From NCBI GenBank assembly GCA_016713305.1, contig JADJPK010000031.1:434001-498000 (forward strand): 64,000 bases of DNA. The letters are read 5' to 3'. Below the pieces are notes generated by a model. It had not been told where the DNA came from and did not search any database. It saw nothing but the letters and a program-made list of their open reading frames with translations. Positions within the stretch are counted from its first letter, which is position 1; each line of letters begins with the position of its first letter. Shown here one piece after another: positions 27,227 to 34,796 of the stretch. This stretch comes from Betaproteobacteria bacterium (lineage in GTDB: Bacteria; Pseudomonadota; Gammaproteobacteria; Burkholderiales; Ga0077523). The position numbers were made by a program, and so were the translations under genes.

Positions 27227-28164
27227 CCAGCCTCGCGGCTCTGCGCCGGCTCGCCGCCGCCTTTGCGACCGTGCTGATCGCGCCGTGCGTTCTGGCACAG
27301 TCGGCGCCCCTTCGCGAGACGCTTCAGCACGGGGGCCTTGCAAGAACGTACTTGATGCAGGTGCCGCGAGGTGGATCGGCCACCGTACCGCTCGTGATCC
27401 TGCTTCACGGGGGAACCCAGGACGCCGAGCGGATCTGGCCCAGGACCCGCTGGCCGGAGGTGGCAAGACGCGAAGGAGTGCTGCTGGTGGCGCCGGATGC
27501 CGTCGACGGCAACTGGAATGACGGCCGCCGCGTCTACCTGTCGGGCGGCGATCCCACCGCCATCGACGATGTGGGTTTCCTGTCCGAACTGGTGGGATCG
27601 CTCGTGGCGCGGCATCGCGCGGATCCCGGCCGGGTGTTCGTGACCGGCGCATCGAACGGCGGCGCCATGGCATGGCGGTTCGCCTGCGAACGCAGCGAGA
27701 TCGTCACCGCCATCGCGCCGGTCATCGCGACGATGCTGTCCGATCCGGATCGGCGTTGCCCTGCCTCCCGGCCCGTCGCGGTACTCGCGATCTTCGGCAC
27801 GGCCGATCCGCTGATGCCTTTCGACGGGTCTCCTGTCCGCACGCGTACGGGACAGATGAGCGAACCGCGCCTGTCCGCTGCCGCATCGGTTCAGTGGTGG
27901 GCGCAGCGCAATGGCTGCGGAACGACACCTGTCGCCGAGGATCTCCCCGACAGGGTCACGACCGACGGTTCGACGGTACGCCGGTTCGTCTATCCCGGCT
28001 GCCCCTTCAACGCCGACGCCATACGGATCGACGTGCTGGGCGGTGGCCATACGTGGCCCGGGGGACGGACGGGCTGGTTGCAGAAGCAGGTGCTGGGTCC
28101 GACCAACCGGGACATCGACGCGGCCGAGACTGCGTGGAACTTCTTCCGGGAAAGACGGCGCTGA
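27223..28164 (+). CDS. secreted alpha/beta-hydrolase, PHB depolymerase/feruloyl esterase (LpqC) family
   Basis: This encodes 313 residues. A signal peptide ends near CVLAQ. The esterase triad is visible: VTGASNGGAMAW (nucleophile Ser about residue 142), GTADPLMPFDG (Asp) and GGGHTWPGG (His), with PLVILLHGG as the oxyanion region. Four cysteines could form disulfides. The family includes polyhydroxybutyrate depolymerases and feruloyl/acetylxylan esterases. It acts in the periplasm or outside the cell. The start overlaps the mscS stop. Confidence 0.82.
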   Translation: MTSLAALRRLAAAFATVLIAPCVLAQSAPLRETLQHGGLARTYLMQVPRGGSATVPLVILLHGGTQDAERIWPRTRWPEVARREGVLLVAPDAVDGNWNDGRRVYLSGGDPTAIDDVGFLSELVGSLVARHRADPGRVFVTGASNGGAMAWRFACERSEIVTAIAPVIATMLSDPDRRCPASRPVAVLAIFGTADPLMPFDGSPVRTRTGQMSEPRLSAAASVQWWAQRNGCGTTPVAEDLPDRVTTDGSTVRRFVYPGCPFNADAIRIDVLGGGHTWPGGRTGWLQKQVLGPTNRDIDAAETAWNFFRERRR

Positions 28165-28183
28165 GCGGCCCGAAAGCAGATGT

Positions 28184-28597
28184 TCAGCCGGACGATCCGA
28201 GCGAGAGCGCGTGCATGAACTTCATCGCAGCATCGGCATCGGCCGCGAGCGAGAGGAATCCGTCGGGACCTGCAAGACGCTCGATCAGCTCGCGGGACTC
28301 CCCGAGGCCGGCGTAGTTCATCGACCAGGCAGCGAACCGGCGCTGGGCCGGATAGCCGAACTGCAGGATCGTCACGTCGCGGTGCCGCGCATCCCGAAGT
28401 ATCCGGTAGAAGGTCCGGCAGACGGCTTCCCGCGGTCCTTCCAGCAGTTGCAGGAACAGATCGCCCCCATACACAAGCATGCCGGTGACGCCGTCTGCGG
28501 CATTGCGCCGCCGCGAGGCCTCGAGAATGGTCATGAGTTCCCGGCTCGACGGAGCGTCCACCGCGAAACTCGTGTAGATGAGATGCACCAGTGGCAT
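28184..28597 (-). CDS. BLUF-domain blue-light sensor
   Basis: This encodes 137 residues, a single BLUF domain with a short tail and no output domain. Expected FAD-pocket residues are present: Tyr in LIYTSFA, Asn and Gln in RNAADGVTGML / LFLQLLEG, and the WSM Trp/Met near residue 95. BLUF proteins use FAD to sense blue light, and stand-alone ones act through a partner. No cyclic-di-GMP enzyme or regulator is adjacent. The ATG at 28597 begins exactly at the domain. Confidence 0.85.
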   Translation of the reverse strand: MPLVHLIYTSFAVDAPSSRELMTILEASRRRNAADGVTGMLVYGGDLFLQLLEGPREAVCRTFYRILRDARHRDVTILQFGYPAQRRFAAWSMNYAGLGESRELIERLAGPDGFLSLAADADAAMKFMHALSLGSSG

Positions 28598-28720
28598 GAG
28601 TGATGTCCCCGACGAAGGCCCGATCGACGCGCGCGAAGGGCGCCGCAGGCAGAGTCGGGCGATGCACGGCGAAGTATGAGACGACCGGCGGTCCGAAGTG
28701 AAGCCTTGCCGCACGTGAAA

Positions 28721-28748
28721 CGGGGCCCGGATCTGCATCCGGGCCCCG
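28721..28748 (-). terminator. hairpin terminator behind tRNA-Thr
   Basis: A perfect 12-bp stem (CGGGGCCCGGAT and its complement) with the loop CTGC begins eight bases beyond the tRNA 3' end. In the tRNA direction it is followed by a short TTT. It fits an intrinsic terminator for the tRNA. Confidence 0.65.
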
Positions 28749-28756
28749 CGAGAACT

Positions 28757-28832
<76 letters not shown>

Positions 28833-28846
28833 GAAAGAGGGCGCGG

Positions 28847-28876
28847 AGTATATCCCACGCCCGCCGATTTCTCCAA
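28847..28876 (-). promoter_or_regulatory. promoter of tRNA-Thr
   Basis: On the minus strand TTGGAG (28876-28871) and TATACT (28852-28847) are 18 bases apart, with the tRNA beginning 15 bases after the -10. The segment between them and the tRNA is G+C-rich. Confidence 0.6.
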
Positions 28877-28971
28877 CCGGAAAAACCCCCTTCGAGGGGA
28901 AGGCGCCAGGCGTCTTCCTCGGGACCGCCGTATCGGATCCGGCCAGGGCTCATGCCCCGGACGGGACCGCG

Positions 28972-29754
28972 TCAGCGATGCTTGAACGCGGGCTTGCGCT
29001 TTTCCACGAAGGCCGACATCCCTTCCTTCTGATCCTCGGTGGCGAATGCGGAATGGAACAGCCGGCGTTCGAACCGGACACCTTCGGCCAGGGTCGTTTC
29101 GAACGCGCGATTGACCGACTCCTTGGCCATCATCACGATCGGTTGGCTCAACTCCGCGATCTTTGCGGCTGTCGCCACCGCTTCTTCCAGCAGACCGGCG
29201 AGCGGAATCACCCGGCTCACGAGACCCACCCGCTCCGCCTCGGCGGCATCCATCATGCGTGCCTGGCCCAGCAGCACCATCTCCATCGCCTTGGACTTGC
29301 CCACGAAACGCGGCAGCCGCTGCGTGCCGCCCGCCCCGGGGAGGATGCCCAGGTTGATCTCGGGCTGCCCGAACTTCGCGTTGTCGGCCGCCAGGATGAA
29401 ATCGCACATCATGGCCAGTTCACAACCGCCGCCCAGCGCGAAGCCGGCGACCGCCGCGATGACCGGTTTGCGGCAACGGGTGACACGCTCCCATTCGGCC
29501 GTGATGAAATCGGACTTGTAGACGTCCATGTAGGACTTGGTCTGCATGTCCTTGATGTCGGCACCGGCGGCGAAGGCGCGTTCGCTGCCGGTGATCACGA
29601 GAGCGCCGATGTTCTCGTCCGCCTCGAAGGTGTCGATGGCCGAGGCAAGCTCGCGCATGAGGGCGGGCGACAGGGCATTCAGCGCCTTGGGGCGGTTCAG
29701 CGTGATGAGTCCGACCTTACCGCGGGTCTCGACCAGGATGTTTTCGTACGTCAT
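28972..29754 (-). CDS. enoyl-CoA hydratase
   Basis: This encodes 260 residues, the full crotonase length. Oxyanion-hole glycines are in AFAAGADIKDM and VAGFALGGGCELAMMCDF. The two catalytic glutamates are in CELAMM and in GQPEINLGILPGAGGTQRLPR, as in true hydratases (EchA/PaaF type). It adds water to trans-2-enoyl-CoA in fatty acid or aromatic beta-oxidation. It is divergent from the second crotonase gene. No thiolase or acyl-CoA dehydrogenase is near. Confidence 0.87.
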   Translation of the reverse strand: MTYENILVETRGKVGLITLNRPKALNALSPALMRELASAIDTFEADENIGALVITGSERAFAAGADIKDMQTKSYMDVYKSDFITAEWERVTRCRKPVIAAVAGFALGGGCELAMMCDFILAADNAKFGQPEINLGILPGAGGTQRLPRFVGKSKAMEMVLLGQARMMDAAEAERVGLVSRVIPLAGLLEEAVATAAKIAELSQPIVMMAKESVNRAFETTLAEGVRFERRLFHSAFATEDQKEGMSAFVEKRKPAFKHR

Positions 29755-29907
29755 GACCTTTCTCGATGACTCCGGCCGGCCTTCGCGACGCTTCTGGACC
29801 ACGGCAAAGCGCCCTGACCGCAACCGGTGGATGGGATAATTGGGCCTCCCCGCGCGATGACCTCGCCGAGAGCAGGCGCGGCGGCACGATCGCGATGAGG
29901 ATGCACG

Positions 29908-30699
29908 ATGGACTACAGCTCGATTCTATTGGATGTCACGGAGGGCGTCGCGACCCTCACCTTGAACCGGCCCGACCGGTTGAATGCCTTCACGGCGTCG
30001 ATGCACGTCGAGATCCGGGATGCGCTCACACGGATCGAAGCGCCCGGCGCGGCACGGGTGCTGGTCATCACGGGGGCCGGGAGGGCGTTCTCCGCCGGCC
30101 AGGATCTCACCGAATCCGGGAACATCGACGGTCCGGAGGCCTTCGACGCCGGCAGGGCGCTGGAGGACAACTACAACAAGCTGCTGCATCGTCTGCACGC
30201 GCTCCCCATGCCGGTCATCGCCGCCGTCAACGGCGTTGCCGCGGGCGCCTCCGCGAACATCGCGCTCGCCTGCGACATCGTCATCGCCGCGCAGTCGGCC
30301 ACCTTTCTTCAGGCGTTCGCGCGCATCGGGCTGATCCCCGATGCAGGCGGCACCTACGTGCTGCCCCGGCTCGTCGGAATGGCCCGTGCCATGGGCCTTG
30401 CGATGCTGGCCGAACCCCTCTCCGCGGAACTGGCCGCGCAATGGGGGCTCATCTGGAAGTGCGTGGACGACGCATCCTTCGCTTCGGAGGTCTCCGCGCT
30501 GGCGGGCCGTCTGGCCGAGGGACCCACCGGAACCTACGCGCTCATCAAGCAGGCGCTCTACGCGTCGGTGGACAACGATTTCGCGAAGCAGCTGGCGTGC
30601 GAGGTGAACCTGCAGCGCAAGGCCGCTGCAGCGCCTGATTTCCGCGAAGGCGTGTCCGCCTTCCTGGAAAAGCGCGCCCCCCGATTCTCCGGCGGCTGA
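29908..30699 (+). CDS. crotonase-family protein, PaaG-like
   Basis: This encodes 263 residues. AFSAGQDLTES and GVAAGASANIALACDIVIAA give the CoA oxyanion hole. The first hydratase glutamate is replaced (ASANIAL), while FARIGLIPDAGGTYVLPRLVG carries an aspartate near the second site. This is the PaaG pattern (epoxyphenylacetyl-CoA isomerase) rather than a hydratase. PaaG rearranges the ring epoxide in phenylacetate breakdown, but no other paa gene is in the window, so the substrate is uncertain. Confidence 0.75.
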   Translation: MDYSSILLDVTEGVATLTLNRPDRLNAFTASMHVEIRDALTRIEAPGAARVLVITGAGRAFSAGQDLTESGNIDGPEAFDAGRALEDNYNKLLHRLHALPMPVIAAVNGVAAGASANIALACDIVIAAQSATFLQAFARIGLIPDAGGTYVLPRLVGMARAMGLAMLAEPLSAELAAQWGLIWKCVDDASFASEVSALAGRLAEGPTGTYALIKQALYASVDNDFAKQLACEVNLQRKAAAAPDFREGVSAFLEKRAPRFSGG

Positions 30700-30720
30700 C
30701 ACCGCCGGCCGCGCACCGCG

Positions 30721-31152
30721 TCAGGCAGCGCCGTCCCTGCTGCCCTTGACGCGGATGATGAGATCCACCCCCGCGCACACCTTGCCGGAAGGAAGTTCCG
30801 GGAGTCCGGTGATCGATATGTGGGAGGCATCGATGTCGGTGATCTCGCCCGTCTCCACGTCGAACAGATGGTGGTGAGGGCCGGTGTTGGGATCGTAGAA
30901 GACCTTCGCCGGGTCGACGATGACCTCTCTCACGAGGCCGGTTTCCACGAACAGCTTGAGCGTGTTGTAGACCGTCGCCTTCGATGTCTCGGCATGCCGC
31001 TCGTTCACGATGGCCAGCACCTGGTCCGCCGAGACGTGGCTCATGCGGGAGAAGAGGGCGTGGGCAATCTCCAGGCGCTGATGCGTCGGACTGATTCCGA
31101 ACGAACGCAGCCGCGCGGTGAGATTCTCGCGGGAAAGGCCATTTTTCATCAT
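30721..31152 (-). CDS. Fur-family transcriptional regulator (Irr/PerR-like)
   Basis: This encodes 143 residues. A winged helix (ISPTHQRLEIAHALFSR, SKATVYNTLKLFVETGLV) is followed by a dimerisation domain with PHHHLFDVETGEITDID. The paired CxxC motifs of classical Fur are missing (one cysteine only), as in Irr-type and some PerR-type proteins, which sense haem, iron or peroxide. Two tandem ATGs start the gene; the first (31152) is used. An inverted repeat just upstream suggests autoregulation. Confidence 0.83.
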   Translation of the reverse strand: MMKNGLSRENLTARLRSFGISPTHQRLEIAHALFSRMSHVSADQVLAIVNERHAETSKATVYNTLKLFVETGLVREVIVDPAKVFYDPNTGPHHHLFDVETGEITDIDASHISITGLPELPSGKVCAGVDLIIRVKGSRDGAA

Positions 31153-31479
31153 GTCCCGAAGTCTAAGATAAGAATTGGACTCTGTCTAATAACGTCGGAG
31201 CGGGCCGTGGACCTCGGTCCCGGGCACCAGGCCTTGGTGCCAAGACCCTGGTACCGAGACCCTGGTTCCCAGGAGGTTCGGGGCGGCCTTCGGCGGTCGA
31301 TAGAGCCCAAGGCTGCGGCTGACCGGCCCTCGGGACCAGGCACTGAAGACTGTGGCTCGGGTCCGGAGAACCGCCGGATTCGACCGGTCGTTCCGTCAAT
31401 CCGACCGCCCGTCGGGCTCCGGTGGTCAGCACGTCCCTCCCCTTCTACCCTTCCCATCGTCAAAAGCGGAGATGCGCCC
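31153..31479. other. 327-bp divergent gap between Fur-type gene and pilin operon
   Basis: The left end holds the Fur-type operator. From 31220 to 31275 there is a structured, repetitive stretch: a 7-bp hairpin GGCACCA/TGGTGCC (31223-31241), then two 14-base near-copies beginning GACCCTGGT, of which the second carries CCTGG/CCAGG. The remainder up to the pilE ribosome site (GGAG near 31468) has no recognised promoter, including no clear sigma54 box. Confidence 0.5.
31160..31181. promoter_or_regulatory. candidate Fur-family operator
   Basis: AGTCTAA, eight bases, then TTGGACT form an imperfect inverted repeat (6 of 7 pairs). It covers a minus-strand -10-like TATCTT (31170-31165) just before the Fur-family gene. 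A further GTCTAA lies at 31184-31189. The A+T-rich character stands out from the surroundings. Confidence 0.45.
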
Positions 31480-31935
31480 ATGAAGCAGCAAAGCGGTGTG
31501 ACCCTCATCGAGCTCCTGATCGCCTGTGCCATCGTGGGTGTGCTCGGTGCGATTGCACTACCGGCCTATCGGGATTACGTGATCCGGGGCAAGCTGACCG
31601 ACGCGCAGTCCCAACTGGGCGCCACCCGCACCCGTCTCGAACAGTATTACCAGGACAACCGCAGCTATCCACCCCAATGCGGCGGGACCGCGGCAGGTCT
31701 CCCGGCTTTCACGCTTCCGGAGACCACCAGCTATTTCGCGGTGACCTGCGCAGCCGGCGCAACTGTCGGCCAGACCTTCCTCTTGACCGCGACAGGCCAG
31801 ACCGGAGGCGGCACCGGAGGCTTCATCTTCACCATCGACGACCAGGGCAATCGGAACACGACAGGCGTGCCCTCCGGCGGCGACTGGAGCACGCGGACCG
31901 GTTGCTGGGTCGTCAAGAAGCCGAACAACTGCTGA
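31480..31935 (+). CDS. pilE: type IV pilin-like protein (PilE)
   Basis: This encodes 151 residues. A short leader MKQQSG is followed by VTLIELLIACAIVGVLGAIAL, the class III signal with Glu at +5 and a hydrophobic helix. Four later cysteines include a C-terminal pair near CWVVKKPNNC. A glycine-rich loop (TGQTGGGTGGF) lies between them. It is cleaved by PilD and inserted into the pilus or its priming complex. As the first gene of the minor-pilin cluster it is PilE-like rather than the major pilin. Confidence 0.85.
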   Translation: MKQQSGVTLIELLIACAIVGVLGAIALPAYRDYVIRGKLTDAQSQLGATRTRLEQYYQDNRSYPPQCGGTAAGLPAFTLPETTSYFAVTCAAGATVGQTFLLTATGQTGGGTGGFIFTIDDQGNRNTTGVPSGGDWSTRTGCWVVKKPNNC

Positions 31936-31936
31936 C

Positions 31937-32473
31937 ATGCGTGCCCGACAGTCTGGCGTCACCCTGATCGAGTTCATGATCGGATTCCTGATCCTGGGAA
32001 TCCTGGTCGGGCTCGCCGTGCCGTCGTTCCGCGACTGGATCATCAACAGCCAGGTGCGCACCGCCACGGATTCGATCAACGATGGACTGCAGCTCACGCG
32101 GGCCGAAGCGGTCCGCCGCAACAGTCCGGTCCGCTGGCGACTGCCTGACGAAACCACGTCGGGCTGGGTGATCGAGGCGCTCAACCGCACCACGGCCGCG
32201 TGGGACCAGATACAGGTCCGAAATGCCGGGGAGGGAACCACCAACGTCGTGGTCGCTGCGTCCCAGACCACCGTCACCTTCGTCGGCTCCGGCTTCGTGT
32301 CGCCACTGCCGGCGCAGAACATCACCATCAACGTATCGAATCCCAACGGCGGTGACTGCCTCACCCAGGCAGGCGTGGGCGATGTGCGGTGTCTGCGAGT
32401 GACCGTCACCCCGGGCGGTTCGATACGCATGTGCGATCCGGCGTCGCCCTCCACCAGCGCGTCCGCCTGCTAG
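31937..32473 (+). CDS. fimT: minor pilin FimT/FimU (GspH-like)
   Basis: This encodes 178 residues. The prepilin leader ends in QSG, then VTLIEFMIGFLILGILVGLAVP and FRDWIINSQVRTATDSI with LQLTRAEAVRRN, the GspH/FimT signature. FimT/FimU is a minor pilin that with PilV, PilW, PilX and PilY1 starts pilus assembly; some FimT bind DNA for uptake. It begins one base after the pilE stop. Two cysteines close the C-terminus. Confidence 0.85.
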   Translation: MRARQSGVTLIEFMIGFLILGILVGLAVPSFRDWIINSQVRTATDSINDGLQLTRAEAVRRNSPVRWRLPDETTSGWVIEALNRTTAAWDQIQVRNAGEGTTNVVVAASQTTVTFVGSGFVSPLPAQNITINVSNPNGGDCLTQAGVGDVRCLRVTVTPGGSIRMCDPASPSTSASAC

Positions 32474-32487
32474 GAAGGTCATCTGTC

Positions 32488-32934
32488 ATGCGCGCATCCC
32501 TCAGAACGGCAAGATCGCAGAGCGGCGTGATGATGCTCGAAGCGCTCATCGCGATTCTCATCTTCTCGCTGGGCATCCTGGCCATCATCGGTTTGCAGGC
32601 GGAGTCCATCCGCAACAGCTCGGAGGCGAAATTCCGGTCGGATGCGAGCTTCCTGGCCAATCAGGTGATCGGTTACATGTGGGCCGACCGGGCGAACCTC
32701 GCGCTGTACGCACACCGGCCCACCGGCCCCATCTGCGCACCGACGGGGGCGAACTCCGCGAACGCCAACGTGACGGCATGGCTCGCGAACGTCGCGGCGC
32801 TCCTGCCCAGCGCCACGTCCGCCAAGCAGTCGATCACCGTCAACGCGGCCAACCGCCAGGTCACGGTACGGGTGTGCTGGGAGTCGCGTACGGGCCAGCA
32901 CAACTTCATCGTGACCACCCAGCTCAGCAACTGA
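32488..32934 (+). CDS. pilV: minor pilin PilV
   Basis: This encodes 148 residues from ATG 32488 with AGGAAGG before it. The leader ends QSG and then VMMLEALIAILIFSLGILAIIGLQ, the PilV-type helix (GMMLIEALVAI class), followed by FLANQVIGYMWADR. It is a subunit of the pilus tip complex. The short globular domain holds two cysteines. The upstream gene ends 14 bases before. Confidence 0.85.
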   Translation: MRASLRTARSQSGVMMLEALIAILIFSLGILAIIGLQAESIRNSSEAKFRSDASFLANQVIGYMWADRANLALYAHRPTGPICAPTGANSANANVTAWLANVAALLPSATSAKQSITVNAANRQVTVRVCWESRTGQHNFIVTTQLSN

Positions 32935-32943
32935 GGAATCGCC

Positions 32944-34113
32944 ATGGCTGAACGCTACCCGGGCCGCATCACCGATCAGCGCGGCATGAGCCTCGTGGAC
33001 ATCCTCGTCGGGATGGTGATCGGCCTGATCGGCATGATCATCGTGTTCCAGTCGTTCAATGCGTTCGAGGGGCAGAAGCGCACGACGACCGTCACGAACG
33101 ACGCGCAGGAAGGCGGTCTCATGGCGCTCACGACCATCGAGCGCGAGATCCGGCTGGCCGGCTTCGGCATGTTCTACGCAGCCAACCCCATCTGCAATTC
33201 GTATCGCCAGTGGGCCAACAACGCCGTCGACACGGTGGCGAGCTTCATGCCGGTGACCGTGACGAACGGCGCATCGAACGCGCCCGATTCGGTGACGCTC
33301 GCGTTCAGTTCCTCCGGCTTCGGATCCACGCCCTCCCAGGTACAGGTCACTTTCAACGGAACCGTTGCCGAGATCGTGGTGGACAACGCGCTGGGCAATC
33401 GGGTCTACAACGTCGGCGACTACATCCTGGTCGGCAAGACCGGATCGGCTTGCACGCGCCTGCAGGTGAGTGGCACTCGCCCAAGTCCGGACAACCCCCA
33501 GTTCCTCGCGCTCAAGGTGGAGCCCACCACTGCGGCACCGGCCAATCCGCCGCTGGGCAATCTCGCGTCGTTGCTGCCCTCGGGCGGATACTCCAACGAG
33601 AAGATGACGCCCACCTCGCTGTCCGTGGTGAGCAACATGGGCCAGATGCGCCGGGTCACCTACGCGGTCGTGCTGGACGCCAACAACAACGGCAAGCTGC
33701 AGCAGCAGGACCTGACCGGTGGCGGTGCGGCCATCGATCTGGCCGAAGGGATCGTCAACATGCAGGCGCAGTACGGCATCTCCACGTCCGAATCGGTCCA
33801 GCAGGTATCGAGCTGGGTCAATGCCTCGGGCACCTGGGCGGCCCCGGCATTCTCGGATCAGGGCCGGATCAAGGCGATCCGCATCGCGGTCGTGGCGCGC
33901 AGCCAGCTGCGCGAGAAGGACATCGTGCAAAGCGTCAATGCGACGTGCTCCAACACCTCGGGCACGAACAACAACGGCCCCTGCGCATGGCGCGACAGCG
34001 TGGCCAACCCCGCGCCAATCATCGATCTCTCGGCGAACTCCGAGTGGCGCTATTACCGGTATCGCGTGTACGAAACCATCATCCCGCTTCGCAACGTGAT
34101 GTGGCAGTACTAG
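32944..34113 (+). CDS. pilW: minor pilin PilW
   Basis: This encodes 389 residues. The leader ends in QRG with MSLVDILVGMVIGLIGMIIVFQ as the helix; Asp replaces the usual Glu at +5. IEREIRLAGFGMF is a PilW-family block. At about residue 243 the loop DANNNGKLQQQD matches the spacing of a calcium-binding EF-hand/dockerin loop (D1, N3, N5, G6, D12). PilW joins PilX and PilY1 in the tip complex. Confidence 0.87.
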   Translation: MAERYPGRITDQRGMSLVDILVGMVIGLIGMIIVFQSFNAFEGQKRTTTVTNDAQEGGLMALTTIEREIRLAGFGMFYAANPICNSYRQWANNAVDTVASFMPVTVTNGASNAPDSVTLAFSSSGFGSTPSQVQVTFNGTVAEIVVDNALGNRVYNVGDYILVGKTGSACTRLQVSGTRPSPDNPQFLALKVEPTTAAPANPPLGNLASLLPSGGYSNEKMTPTSLSVVSNMGQMRRVTYAVVLDANNNGKLQQQDLTGGGAAIDLAEGIVNMQAQYGISTSESVQQVSSWVNASGTWAAPAFSDQGRIKAIRIAVVARSQLREKDIVQSVNATCSNTSGTNNNGPCAWRDSVANPAPIIDLSANSEWRYYRYRVYETIIPLRNVMWQY

Positions 34114-34123
34114 GAGCTCTCCC

Positions 34124-34708
34124 GTGACCACAATCGCTCTTCACATGCGCAGGACGCAATCCGGTGTCGTGCTGGTGATTTCCCTGATCGTGCTGGTGGC
34201 GCTCACGCTGGCGGGCATCGCCCTGGTCCGCTCCACCGACACTGGCAACATGATTTCGGGAAACATGGCCTTTCGCATGGCCGCTCTCCAGGCCGTGGAT
34301 ACGGGGGTCGAATCGGCCTTCTCCGCGATCACGACGGCAGGCGGATTCGCGTCCGCGCCGACCACTCAGACAAGCACCGCGGCGGGCCGCTACTACCCTG
34401 TGCTCCTCGACGATACCGCCCCGGCGGACGGACTTCCCGACGTGGACTGGTCCGGCGTCCCCGGGACAGACATCTCCGGCAACACGGTGCGGTGGATCGT
34501 GGAGCGGATGTGCTCGCAGAACGTGTCGACATCCAGCGAGCTGGAGCAACGCTGCGCGGTCATGCCCAACAACCAGTTCGTTCAAAGCTACAAGGCGGGC
34601 GAGACGACGCCCAGTGCCAATGCGATCGTGGTGTCCTACCGGGTCACCATCCGCGTCGAGGGACCGAAGAACACGATCGTGTATTCCCAATCGGTGATCA
34701 CGATGTGA
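34124..34708 (+). CDS. pilX: minor pilin PilX
   Basis: This encodes 194 residues from GTG 34124 with GGAG eight bases before it; an ATG seven codons later is possible. QSGVVLVISLIVLVALTLAGIALVRS is the PilX N-terminus, which lacks the usual Glu at +5, as in other PilX. NMISGNMAFRMAALQAVDTGVE follows as the family helix. Part of the pilus initiation complex. It lies between pilW and pilY1. Confidence 0.86.
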   Translation: MTTIALHMRRTQSGVVLVISLIVLVALTLAGIALVRSTDTGNMISGNMAFRMAALQAVDTGVESAFSAITTAGGFASAPTTQTSTAAGRYYPVLLDDTAPADGLPDVDWSGVPGTDISGNTVRWIVERMCSQNVSTSSELEQRCAVMPNNQFVQSYKAGETTPSANAIVVSYRVTIRVEGPKNTIVYSQSVITM

Positions 34709-34796
34709 CGACGCGTCCTGCGCCGGATCGCTGCGCCGTCGTGGCAGCGCTGGTCGGGACGTCTTCGAGCTGTCAGGGTTTGCGAGGAAGAACGTT

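Noticed and set aside
31223..31275. CRISPR-like repeats
   Set aside because: Only two short imperfect copies, no regular spacers, no cas genes.
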